This document shows positions 6,760 to 13,473 of a stretch of DNA of 14,428 bases, one piece after another. The DNA comes from Bacteroidales bacterium (GTDB lineage Bacteria; Bacteroidota; Bacteroidia; Bacteroidales; 4484-276), in contig JAGYLT010000026.1 in assembly GCA_018400545.1 (NCBI GenBank), positions 1-14,428 of the forward strand. The letters run 5' to 3'. Numbering within the stretch: the first letter of the stretch is position 1; every line of letters begins with the position of its first letter. The translations under genes were made by a program, and so were the position numbers. The notes below the pieces were generated by a model. That model did no database searches, had not been told where the DNA came from, and saw only the letters and a program-made list of their open reading frames with translations.

Positions 6760-8067
6760 ATGCTGCTGATTTACACACATAAAATTACCAAGCGCGTTAG
6801 TTATATTTTTAAGCTGATTTTTGAACAGGTGCTTGGTGTTGAATACGAACTCACTTCTACACCGGATAAGTTCCTGGCATCCAAAGGCCCAAAATTTTCT
6901 TACGCCACCGATGCCTTTGGCAGGGAGTTGTTTTTCCAGTCGTCCGACCTGTTGTTTAAAACCGGCATCGAAGGCCAGGACCTGGACGTGTTTACCTGGG
7001 AAAAAATCAAGGCATTTTTCCCGGTTTATGCTAAAAATTCAGCACTGCCTTTTGATATGTTTGCGGCGTCATTTTTTCTGGTTACCCGTTACGAGGAATA
7101 CCTGCCCTACATGCGCGACCGCTTTGGCAGGTTTGATGCACCGGAAAGCATATCGAGCCAAAATCAGTTTTTACGGAAACCGGTGGTGAATATCTGGGCC
7201 TATAAACTGAGGGATATTTTAAAGGAACACTTCCCCGAACTGGAATTTAAAAAGCGGAAGTACAGATTTATCTCCACCATCGATATTGATTCGGCTTACG
7301 CCTATAAATACAAAGGTACTGTGCGAACGATCGGCGGAATCCTTTCTGCCATGACGCGTTTTGACTTTTCGCAGATCATCGAGCGCCTGATGGTAATTAC
7401 CGGATTTCAGAAAGACCCTTTCGATACCTATTCATTTCAGCTTCAGATTCAAAAAAAGTATGAGATCGAAACCATTTATTTTATTCTGCTTGGCAATTAT
7501 GGAAAATTCGATAAGAATATCCCGGTAAACAGCAGGCATTTCCAGGTATTGATTAAATCGCTCGCTGACTACGCCGAGGTTGGGATTCATCCATCTTATG
7601 ATTCCAATGAAAACTACGCTCAGCTCAAAACCGAGATTAAAAGGTTATCCAAAATCCTCAACCGCGAAATTACCAAAAGCAGGCAACATTTCCTCAGGCT
7701 AAACTTTCCGGAAACTTACCGCAATCTTATCAACCTGGGCATCACCGATGACTATACCATGGGCTATGCTGCCCAACCCGGCTTCAGGGCCGGTATTTGC
7801 GATCCGTTTTACTTTTACGATCTGGATCTTGAAACGGAAACCAACCTCATAGTGCACAGCTTTCAATTTATGGAAGGTACCCTGAAAGATTATTTGTACA
7901 AAAACAGGGAGCAATCCCTGGAGATCATAAAATTGCTGATTGATGAAGTAAAAGCTGTGGACGGAACATTTATGAGCCTGTGGCATAACGAATCGTTAAG
8001 CAATGCGGGCGCCTGGAAAGGATGGCATGAAATTTACACCGAAACGGTGCGGTATGCTTGCGGCTAA
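6760..8067 (+). CDS. Polysaccharide deacetylase-like (CE4-type) protein
   Basis: A 435-residue protein that resembles a Bacteroidota family annotated as polysaccharide deacetylase. The N-terminal ~165 residues form a separate conserved region (SALPFDMFAASFFLVTRYEEY at about 94-114). The NodB-like catalytic half begins with STIDIDSAY (172-180), whose Asp 175 and 177 take the place of the usual TFDDG motif. It continues with EVGIHPSYDS (273-282), where His 277 and Asp 281 could bind metal, and SRQHFLRL (307-314). No signal peptide is seen, so cytoplasmic or membrane-associated action on a lipid-linked or nucleotide sugar is possible. The substrate is not known. ATG at 6760 is preceded by a plausible promoter box, and the stop codon overlaps that of convergent radC by 4 nt. 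Confidence 0.75.
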   Translation: MLLIYTHKITKRVSYIFKLIFEQVLGVEYELTSTPDKFLASKGPKFSYATDAFGRELFFQSSDLLFKTGIEGQDLDVFTWEKIKAFFPVYAKNSALPFDMFAASFFLVTRYEEYLPYMRDRFGRFDAPESISSQNQFLRKPVVNIWAYKLRDILKEHFPELEFKKRKYRFISTIDIDSAYAYKYKGTVRTIGGILSAMTRFDFSQIIERLMVITGFQKDPFDTYSFQLQIQKKYEIETIYFILLGNYGKFDKNIPVNSRHFQVLIKSLADYAEVGIHPSYDSNENYAQLKTEIKRLSKILNREITKSRQHFLRLNFPETYRNLINLGITDDYTMGYAAQPGFRAGICDPFYFYDLDLETETNLIVHSFQFMEGTLKDYLYKNREQSLEIIKLLIDEVKAVDGTFMSLWHNESLSNAGAWKGWHEIYTETVRYACG

Positions 8068-8777
8068 TTTGCCGGCATCAGGCCTTCATCAGAAAATGAA
8101 TAATAGGTTTCCACCCCAACAATCAGGTGATCGAAAACAGCAATATCCAAAACATCACCTGCCCGTTTCAGTTTTTTTGTAAGTGCAATGTCCTCGTCGC
8201 TGGGCTTGCAGTTGCCCGAGGGATGATTGTGCCCCAGAATAATCGAGGAAGCATTACCTTCCAGGGCGAGCCGATAAACTTTTTTAGGGTCCACGAAAGT
8301 ACCTGAAACCCCTCCATCAGAAACATTCATCACTTTTAGCACATGGTTGGCCCGGTTGAGCAAAACGATCACAAACTGCTCATACTGAAGGTCGCTCAGG
8401 TAGGGTTGCAACAATTCGAAAGCCTCCCGGCTCGAAGTAACGGCTTTACGCCGGATGACCTCGGCACCTCGCCTGCGCCTGCCCAGTTCCAAAGCGGCAA
8501 CAATGGTAATGGCCTTGGCTTCTCCGATGCCCTTAAACTTTTGCAGTTCGGCAACCGACATTTTTGATAGTTCAATTAAATTGTGATCGATTGTACTTAG
8601 AATCCGGCGCGACAGGTCCACAGCCGATTCGTTTCTGCTGCCCGAACCCAGCAGGATGGCCATCAACTCTGCATCGCTGAGTGCTGCCTTTCCTTTCAGG
8701 AGTAATTTTTCGCGCGGACGGTCGCCTTCGGCCCAGTGGCGGATTGAAGAAGGTGTGTGGTCAGGGTATTTCTCCAT
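8064..8777 (-). CDS. radC: RadC family protein (JAB/MPN metalloprotease-like domain)
   Basis: The protein is 237 residues from the ATG at 8777 (MEKYPDHTPSSIRHWAEGDRPREK), which is the usual RadC N-terminus. An upstream in-frame start at 8837 would read back through the rpsT terminator and is not believed. Residues 34-45 (SDAELMAILLGS) are the typical N-terminal segment, 79-101 a helix-hairpin-helix (FKGIGEAKAITIVAALELG), and 120-237 the JAB domain with complete JAMM metal site: Glu 133, His 183, His 185, Ser 193 and Asp 196 in GHNHPSGNCKPSDED. Despite the old name, a DNA-repair role is not established; the biochemical function of RadC is uncertain. It follows rpsT on the minus strand behind a terminator and ends in a 4-nt convergent overlap with the deacetylase-like gene. 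Confidence 0.93.
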   Translation of the reverse strand: MEKYPDHTPSSIRHWAEGDRPREKLLLKGKAALSDAELMAILLGSGSRNESAVDLSRRILSTIDHNLIELSKMSVAELQKFKGIGEAKAITIVAALELGRRRRGAEVIRRKAVTSSREAFELLQPYLSDLQYEQFVIVLLNRANHVLKVMNVSDGGVSGTFVDPKKVYRLALEGNASSIILGHNHPSGNCKPSDEDIALTKKLKRAGDVLDIAVFDHLIVGVETYYSFSDEGLMPAN

Positions 8778-8812
8778 AGCTAATCTGGTATTTATTGGAA
8801 GGATAAAGATAC

Positions 8813-8845
8813 AAAAAAGCCCCTTTGGCTTGCGCAAAAGAGGCT
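8813..8845 (-). terminator. Rho-independent terminator after rpsT
   Basis: On the minus strand AGCCTCTTT (8845-8837) pairs with AAAGGGGCT (8826-8818), nine pairs with one T-G, around a 10-nt loop. The stem is followed by a T-run at 8818-8813. It lies 26 bp past the rpsT stop and 36 bp before the radC start. Confidence 0.75.
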
Positions 8846-8870
8846 GAATATTTTATTAACGGCTAATCGC

Positions 8871-9122
8871 TTATAGCGACGCCATGTGTTTCGATAATTT
8901 CGATTTAATGTTTGCAGCCTTGTTCTTGTGAATAATCGAACGCTTGGCATTTTTGTCAATGATGGCTGCAAGCTTTGGAAATAGTTCTGCAGCCGCATCT
9001 TTATCCTTGAGTTCCCTGAATTTCTTAATCAGATTTCGCATCGTCCGCCCGTAGTAGCGATTGCGTGTTGTTCTGGTTTTGGTTGATCTGATTCGCTTTA
9101 ATGAAGATTTATGATTTGCCAT
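8871..9122 (-). CDS. rpsT: 30S ribosomal protein S20
   Basis: An 83-residue, strongly basic, all-helical protein with the S20 hallmarks: MANHKSSLKRIRSTKTRTTRN at the N-terminus, the central FRELKDKDAAAELFPKLAAIIDKNAKR, then IIHKNKAANIKSKLSKHMASL at the end. It binds 16S rRNA early in assembly of the small subunit. The ATG at 9122 is certain from the family N-terminus; an in-frame start further upstream would cover the promoter and terminator. It is monocistronic: a consensus promoter lies at 9181-9211 and a terminator follows at 8845-8813. Confidence 0.97.
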   Translation of the reverse strand: MANHKSSLKRIRSTKTRTTRNRYYGRTMRNLIKKFRELKDKDAAAELFPKLAAIIDKNAKRSIIHKNKAANIKSKLSKHMASL

Positions 9123-9150
9123 TATACTTAATAATTTACTTTCGATCAAT

Positions 9151-9180
9151 AAAAAAATACAGCCCTGTTTTTGAGGGCTG
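9151..9180 (-). terminator. Rho-independent terminator of the TlpA-like gene
   Basis: On the minus strand CAGCCCT (9180-9174) and AGGGCTG (9166-9160) form a perfect 7-bp stem with a 7-nt loop, followed by TATTTTTTT. The rpsT start site predicted from the promoter at 9181-9211 falls inside the left arm, so the hairpin acts only on transcripts coming from upstream and not on the rpsT mRNA. Confidence 0.75.
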
Positions 9181-9211
9181 CAAAAGTAAAACAATTTTTT
9201 TTATTAGCAAA
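9181..9211 (-). promoter_or_regulatory. rpsT promoter
   Basis: On the minus strand TTTG (9211-9208), a 19-nt spacer, and TACTTTTG (9188-9181) match the Bacteroidota consensus in both elements and spacing. Transcription would start near 9175, leaving a leader of about 50 nt. Confidence 0.7.
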
Positions 9212-9231
9212 TGCTAAAATCTCTGAAAATG

Positions 9232-9768
9232 CTAATTTTTAACATATTTATCGAGCAGTTCTGGCAGCTCCTCACCGCCAAACTTTTTATGAAGGACTAT
9301 TCCGTTCTCATCAATCAGGAAGGTTCCCGGAAGGTTTTTCACGCCAAAAAACCGAATATCCGGATCTTTCCAGCTATCGATTACATAAACGTGATTTTGC
9401 CACGGAAACTCATATTTTTCAAGAGCCTCGTGCCAGGTAGCTTCCTCTTTATCCAGCGCAATCTGGTAAATTTCAAAAACATCGCCATTCACAAATTCTT
9501 TTCCATGGTAAGCCTCATAAGCTTCCTGGTACTTTTTATTTTCGGTGTTGCAGTGTCCGCAAAGCGAATTCCAAAGTACAACCATTACAAGGTCTCCCCG
9601 TAAATCAGAAAGTTTAAGCATTTCTCCATTGGGCCCTTTGGCTTCAAAATCACCAATATAATCTCCAACCTCGTTTCCGGGTTCAAGCCCGCCATTATCC
9701 TGTGCATTGGTGTAGGCAAAGGAAAACATCAGTGTACAAGCTAAAAGTAATCTGAAAATGGTTTTCAT
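9232..9768 (-). CDS. TlpA/ResA-like periplasmic thiol-disulfide oxidoreductase
   Basis: A 178-residue exported thioredoxin-fold protein. Residues 1-22 form a signal peptide (MKTIFRLLLACTLMFSFAYTNA, cleaved before QDNGG). The N-terminal extension GNEVGDYIGDFEAKGPNGEMLKLSDLRGDL is typical of the TlpA/AhpC-TSA group. The redox centre is WNSLCGHC with Cys 70 and 73, and the cis-proline loop is KNLPGTFLID with Pro 147. The central insert EIYQIALDKEEATWHEALEKY corresponds to the TlpA-specific insertion. It probably reduces or isomerises disulfides in the cell envelope; the partner is unknown. It has its own promoter (9811-9839) and terminator (9180-9151), and is thus a single-gene unit. Confidence 0.88.
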   Translation of the reverse strand: MKTIFRLLLACTLMFSFAYTNAQDNGGLEPGNEVGDYIGDFEAKGPNGEMLKLSDLRGDLVMVVLWNSLCGHCNTENKKYQEAYEAYHGKEFVNGDVFEIYQIALDKEEATWHEALEKYEFPWQNHVYVIDSWKDPDIRFFGVKNLPGTFLIDENGIVLHKKFGGEELPELLDKYVKN

Positions 9769-9810
9769 ATTTAATCTGTTTTTAGTTCCTGATTTCTATT
9801 AAAGTGAGCA

Positions 9811-9839
9811 CAAAAGTAAAATTATCCGGTTTTGGCAAA
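9811..9839 (-). promoter_or_regulatory. Promoter of the TlpA-like gene
   Basis: On the minus strand TTTG (9839-9836), 17 nt, then TACTTTTG (9818-9811). The start codon is 43 nt below the -7 box. The -7 sequence is identical to those of rpsT and dnaX. Confidence 0.6.
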
Positions 9840-9856
9840 AACATAAAAAAAATCTA

Positions 9857-9885
9857 TTTAACGAAGTTTAACGGTTGTGTTAACC
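9857..9885. promoter_or_regulatory. Operator-like repeats between the TlpA-like and kinase genes
   Basis: TTTAACG occurs at 9857-9863 and 9867-9873, exactly 10 bp apart, and a third TTAAC sits in GGTTGTGTTAACC (9873-9885), itself an inverted repeat GGTT/AACC. Roughly helically phased copies upstream of two divergent genes suggest a transcription-factor site. No known regulator is matched. Confidence 0.35.
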
Positions 9886-9947
9886 AGATGTAAACCCTTT
9901 ATTGATAGCGGTTGCAAAGATATGCCTAAATAAACCAATAGTCTGAT

Positions 9948-9955
9948 TATATTTG
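9948..9955 (+). promoter_or_regulatory. Candidate -7 box for the kinase gene
   Basis: TATATTTG matches TAnnTTTG and lies 23 bp before the TTG start at 9979. No good -33 element is seen at the right distance, so an activator may be needed or the call may be wrong. Confidence 0.4.
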
Positions 9956-9978
9956 CATGTTTATTAAAAGAAAAGAAA

Positions 9979-10692
9979 TTGAATAAAGACGAGAAGAAAA
10001 AGATTTTAACCCTTTTCCAGAATTGGGCCGGCGAGGACTCCACTGACATCAATCTGCTGCCGGAATCCGGTTCATACAGAAGGTATTACAGAATTGTTAG
10101 TAAACACAAACAGGCCCTGGGCGCCTATTATGAAAGTCCGCCCGAGAACAAAGCTTTCATTGAACTCACCCGGCATTTCAGGAAAAGCGGGATGAATGTT
10201 CCCGAGATTTATCTTGTGGATGATGATTTCAAGGCTTATTTACTGGAAGATCTTGGCGATGATGTACTTTTTAACAAAATAAGCAGCCTGAAAAAAAAGA
10301 CCGGTTTTGATGAAAAACTCATCAACATGTACAAGGAGGTGATAGATGAGTTGATCAAATTCCAGATGGTGGCCGGCAAAAATGTGGACTATTCGGTTTG
10401 TTATCCTTCCGGAGAATTCGACACGCAGGCCTACATGTGGGACCTGAACTACTTTAAATACAACTTCCTGAAACTTGCACAGATACCCCACAACGAATAT
10501 TATCTTGAAGAAGATTTCAGGAAACTGGTGCAGTTGCTCATGTCGGTAGAGAGTTCCTATTTTGTGTATCGTGATTTCCAGACGCGGAATATCATGACGC
10601 ACAAAAACAAATTGTATTTTATCGATTACCAGGGAGGCCGCCGGGGCCTGTGCATTATGATCTCGTTTCGCTGCTTTTCCAGGCCAGGGTAG
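9979..10692 (+). CDS. AmgK-like sugar phosphotransferase domain (N-terminal part of a frame-broken gene)
   Basis: Residues 1-220 form an aminoglycoside-phosphotransferase-fold kinase of the kind found in AmgK, the MurNAc/GlcNAc anomeric kinase: the GSYRRYYRI loop at 31-39, LLEDLGDDVLF at 88-98, catalytic YRDFQTRNIM at 197-206 (Asp 199, Asn 204) and the metal-binding IDYQGG at 215-220. After GRRG the frame runs into 14 unrelated residues and stops at 10692. The expected continuation HYDLVSLLFQ lies in the -1 frame from 10650. The start is TTG at 9979, since no in-frame ATG fits the family N-terminus and AAAAGAAAAGAAA precedes it. The role in phosphorylating recycled cell-wall sugars at C1 is inferred from the fold and from the MurU-like gene downstream. 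Other small-molecule kinase activities are possible. Confidence 0.75.
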   Translation: MNKDEKKKILTLFQNWAGEDSTDINLLPESGSYRRYYRIVSKHKQALGAYYESPPENKAFIELTRHFRKSGMNVPEIYLVDDDFKAYLLEDLGDDVLFNKISSLKKKTGFDEKLINMYKEVIDELIKFQMVAGKNVDYSVCYPSGEFDTQAYMWDLNYFKYNFLKLAQIPHNEYYLEEDFRKLVQLLMSVESSYFVYRDFQTRNIMTHKNKLYFIDYQGGRRGLCIMISFRCFSRPG

Positions 10693-11411
10693 AAATGCCG
10701 GCGAATGTGCGAGAACATTTAATTGATTACTACATCCGTGAGGCAGATAAAATTGATCCGCGCAGTGTTAGAAATTTCAGGCATCATTTTTACAAATTTG
10801 TCCTGATCAGAATTCTTCAAACGCTTGGAGCATATGGTTTCAGGGGATTGTACGAAAAGAAAAACCATTTCCTCCAAAGCATACCGCTTGCCATAAACAA
10901 CATTAAATGGCTACGGGACAATGATAAGATCCCGCATGACCTGTCCGAACTCGTAAGGTGCCTCAATGCCATCATGAAAAGTGATGAATTGAATAAGGCC
11001 GTATCTCCACCTTTGACCATCCAGATCAATAGTTTTTCATACAAACGCGGCATCCCGCCTGATAATTCGGGCAATGGCGGCGGATTTGTTTTCGATTGCA
11101 GAGGGCTCCACAATCCGGGACGCTTAGAAGCCTATCAGCATCTGACCGGGAAAGATGAGGAAGTTATTGGATATCTGAAAAAATACGACGAGGTTCAGGC
11201 ATTTATCGATCATGCTCTGGCGCTTGTTGAACAATCGGTTAAGGTTTATAAAAACCGTCATTTCACCAGTCTGCAGATCAGTTTTGGATGCACCGGCGGT
11301 CAGCACCGATCGGTGTATTGTGCTGAGAAACTGGCGGAACAACTGTATATCCACGACAATGTTAAGATCGAATTGAAACATCGTGAACAAGATGAGCGGA
11401 ATGCCGTTTAG
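10650..11411 (+). CDS. Kinase C-lobe plus RapZ C-terminal-type domain (C-terminal part of the frame-broken gene)
   Basis: Residues 1-115 (MHYDLVSLLFQARVEMPANVREHLIDYY...) are the missing C-lobe of the kinase encoded just upstream, so the GTG at 10650 is probably not a true start. Residues ~122-236 match the C-terminal domain of RapZ (COG1660): SYKRGIPPDNSG at 130-141, FDCRGLHNPG at 148-157, LTGKDEEV near 165 and the signature GCTGGQHRSVYCAEKLA at 213-229. The P-loop kinase half of RapZ is absent. In E. coli this domain binds glucosamine-6-phosphate and controls GlmS. Here its linkage to an amino-sugar kinase suggests feedback by an amino-sugar phosphate, which is inference. Kinase-RapZ fusions are, as I recall, usual in Bacteroidota. 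One extra base in GGGG (10643-10646) would restore a single protein of roughly 477 residues. Confidence 0.8.
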   Translation: MHYDLVSLLFQARVEMPANVREHLIDYYIREADKIDPRSVRNFRHHFYKFVLIRILQTLGAYGFRGLYEKKNHFLQSIPLAINNIKWLRDNDKIPHDLSELVRCLNAIMKSDELNKAVSPPLTIQINSFSYKRGIPPDNSGNGGGFVFDCRGLHNPGRLEAYQHLTGKDEEVIGYLKKYDEVQAFIDHALALVEQSVKVYKNRHFTSLQISFGCTGGQHRSVYCAEKLAEQLYIHDNVKIELKHREQDERNAV

Positions 11412-11427
11412 TTAGAAAACTTTTTTT

Positions 11428-11550
11428 ATGTCGAAAAAACGTTGTAAAAAGGATAAATTCCGTCAATCGGCTGACGACAAGTTTACCTGCAAAAAATGTC
11501 ATCAAACGGCCAACTCCAAAGAGAAACTATGCAAAGCCGAAAAGATTTGA
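11428..11550 (+). CDS. 40-residue four-cysteine mini-protein (putative zinc knuckle)
   Basis: This short gene begins 16 bp after the RapZ-domain stop. The product is very basic, with Cys at 6, 21, 24 and 35, giving C-x14-CxxC-x10-C in a sequence rich in lysine (MSKKRCKKDKF, then FTCKKCHQ, then KEKLCKAEKI). The cysteine spacing is like a small zinc ribbon and is unlikely by chance in so short a frame. I believe similar tiny proteins occur in other Bacteroidota, but I recognise no function. Binding nucleic acid or ribosomes would fit the charge. It is too short for routine gene callers. Position suggests cotranscription with the kinase/RapZ gene and perhaps with the nucleotidyltransferase 85 bp downstream. 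Confidence 0.6.
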   Translation: MSKKRCKKDKFRQSADDKFTCKKCHQTANSKEKLCKAEKI

Positions 11551-11635
11551 TCCTGGTAGCTTTACGGTATTTTTTTTAACATCATTCATCTCACAATCAG
11601 ATTTCCGTAAAACCAAAACCTTAAATCATCCTCCT

Positions 11636-12364
11636 GTGAAAGCCATGATATTTGCGGCAGGCCTTGGCACCAGGCTTCGTCCTGTAACAGAAAAAATCCC
11701 GAAAGCGCTGGTGAAAGTCGGGGGCATTCCCATGATTGAGCGTGTGATTAAAAACCTCAAAACTGCCGGGGTATCCGATATCATCATAAACCTGCATCAT
11801 TACCCTGAACAGATCATTGCTTTCCTGTCCTCACGCGACTATTTTAACATCAACATTCGCTTTTCGGATGAAACAGGCCAACTGCTCGAAACCGGTGGCG
11901 GACTTAAAAAAGCTGCGTGGTTTTTTAATGACAACCAGCCATTTTTTGTGTACAACACAGATGTGCTAACCGACCTTGACCTTGTTAAGATGCTTGAATT
12001 TCACAACACCAGAAAACCTTTGGCAACCCTTTTTGTAAAAAACCGCAAGACTTCGCGTTACCTCATGTTCGACGATACCATGCAATTGTGTGGATGGAAA
12101 AATATCAAGACCGGGGAGCAGATCACGGCACGCAATTCAAATGACCTCCAATTACTGGCATTCAACGGTATCCATATCATCGATCCGGTAATTTTTAAGC
12201 ACTTAAAAAGTGATGGGAGATTCTCTGTCATTCCGGAATACCTTGAACTGGCAAAAAAACATCCCATAATCGGTTATCGTGATGATGAAACAGATTTTAT
12301 CGATATCGGTAAACCGGAAAGCCTGAAAAATGCAGAAAACCTTTTTGGCGAAAATGATCGATAA
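11636..12364 (+). CDS. MurU-like sugar-1-phosphate nucleotidyltransferase
   Basis: A 242-residue single-domain nucleotidyltransferase of the RmlA/MurU type. The N-terminal signature is KAMIFAAGLGTRLRPVTEKIPKA (2-24), with the nucleotide-binding G-x-GTRLRP and the Lys of IPK. LLETGGGLKKA follows at about 83-93, the metal-site segment FVYNTDVLTDLDL at about 103-115, and the closing DFIDIGKPESL near 222-232. There is no left-handed beta-helix acyltransferase domain, as in MurU and unlike GlmU. The likely reaction is sugar 1-phosphate plus UTP (or another NTP) to NDP-sugar. Paired with the AmgK-like kinase just upstream, it would complete a MurNAc/GlcNAc salvage route as in Pseudomonas and Tannerella. 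Exact sugar and nucleotide are not determined. GTG at 11636 gives the standard family N-terminus. Confidence 0.85.
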   Translation: MKAMIFAAGLGTRLRPVTEKIPKALVKVGGIPMIERVIKNLKTAGVSDIIINLHHYPEQIIAFLSSRDYFNINIRFSDETGQLLETGGGLKKAAWFFNDNQPFFVYNTDVLTDLDLVKMLEFHNTRKPLATLFVKNRKTSRYLMFDDTMQLCGWKNIKTGEQITARNSNDLQLLAFNGIHIIDPVIFKHLKSDGRFSVIPEYLELAKKHPIIGYRDDETDFIDIGKPESLKNAENLFGENDR

Positions 12365-12451
12365 CAACTTTTCCCAAATTTTGAACATTCCCACAATATT
12401 CCATGAATTACCGCTTTATTTGTAGAAAATTAAATGTAAGCTGATTTCAGG

Positions 12452-13441
12452 ATGCAGAACTTTCAATTTCCCGGCAAAATAAATCATTACCTTCATTTTT
12501 TTTCCAGCGCTGTTTTGTGGTTATTTCTTTTTGCAACACCATTGCATGCCCAGCAAAAAATGACCAGGGCGCAATACATCGAAAAATACAAAGACATCGC
12601 CATCCAGGAAATGGTGGAGTTTAATATCCCGGCCAGTATTACACTGGCACAGGGCATTCTGGAATCAGGAAGCGGAAACAGCCGGCTGGCCCGCGTAGGC
12701 AACAACCATTTCGGAATAAAATGTCACAAGGGCTGGGTGGGTGAAACCATCCACGCAGACGATGACGCGCCTAACGAATGTTTCAGAAAATATCCACATC
12801 CCTACGATTCATACAAAGACCACTCCTTTTTCCTGAGCCAGCGGGGCAGATATTCGTTTTTATTCGACCTGGAGATCACGGATTACAAAGGCTGGGCACG
12901 CGGACTCAAAAAAGCCGGTTACGCCACCAACCCCAAGTATGCCCAGTTGCTCATCAAAATTATTGAAGATAACCAACTATACAAATACGATTTGATGGCT
13001 GATGATTATGTTGCAGTAAACGAATATCCAAACGAAATCCCCAAAGACCAGAACCGGAAATATGACCCGCTCACCGTGGCCGGAAACAACCGGAAAGTGT
13101 TTACCAACAATGGCCGGAAATTCATCTTTGCCAGAAAAGGAGATGATTTTTATAAAATTGCCGACGATCTCAACATCTATAATTTCCAGGTTTGGAAGTA
13201 CAACGATCTCGATAAAAAAGACAATCTGCGGGAAGGTCAGATGGTGTATATCCAAAAGAAAAGAAACAAGTCGAAAACCGAAGCGTATCACCATGTCAAG
13301 CCCGGCGAAACCATGCATTCGATATCCCAGTTGTACGGCATTAAGCTGAGAAAACTTTACAAACTGAACCGGATGGAAAAAGGCACAAAGCCTCGCACCG
13401 GCCAGATGCTTTGGCTGCAGGATAAAAAACCAAAAAAATAG
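12452..13441 (+). CDS. Secreted glucosaminidase with two C-terminal LysM domains
   Basis: A 329-residue exported peptidoglycan hydrolase. Residues 1-34 are a signal peptide (hydrophobic 17-31, cleavage after LHA). Residues ~38-180 are a glucosaminidase (FlgJ/GH73-type) domain with ASITLAQGILESGSGNS, in which Glu 71 is the probable catalytic acid, and NNHFGIKCHKGW and FRKYPHPYDSYKDHS, the standard motifs. Two LysM modules follow: about 223-270 (FIFARKGDDFYKIADDLNI...EGQMVYIQKK) and about 279-325 (HHVKPGETMHSISQLYGI...GQMLWLQDK), which bind glycan chains. It acts in the periplasm or at the surface, cleaving between GlcNAc and MurNAc in growth or cell separation. Its position after the kinase and MurU-like genes fits a turnover-and-salvage theme. 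Confidence 0.93.
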   Translation: MQNFQFPGKINHYLHFFSSAVLWLFLFATPLHAQQKMTRAQYIEKYKDIAIQEMVEFNIPASITLAQGILESGSGNSRLARVGNNHFGIKCHKGWVGETIHADDDAPNECFRKYPHPYDSYKDHSFFLSQRGRYSFLFDLEITDYKGWARGLKKAGYATNPKYAQLLIKIIEDNQLYKYDLMADDYVAVNEYPNEIPKDQNRKYDPLTVAGNNRKVFTNNGRKFIFARKGDDFYKIADDLNIYNFQVWKYNDLDKKDNLREGQMVYIQKKRNKSKTEAYHHVKPGETMHSISQLYGIKLRKLYKLNRMEKGTKPRTGQMLWLQDKKPKK

Positions 13442-13473
13442 ACAAAAACACCTGGTTCTTAAATCATATCACT

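Noticed and set aside
8778..8837. 20-residue N-terminal extension of RadC
   Set aside because: It would be translated from the rpsT terminator hairpin, and the family N-terminus starts at MEKYPDH.
9123..9194. 24-residue N-terminal extension of S20
   Set aside because: S20 begins MANHKSS; the extension is encoded by the promoter and terminator hairpin region.
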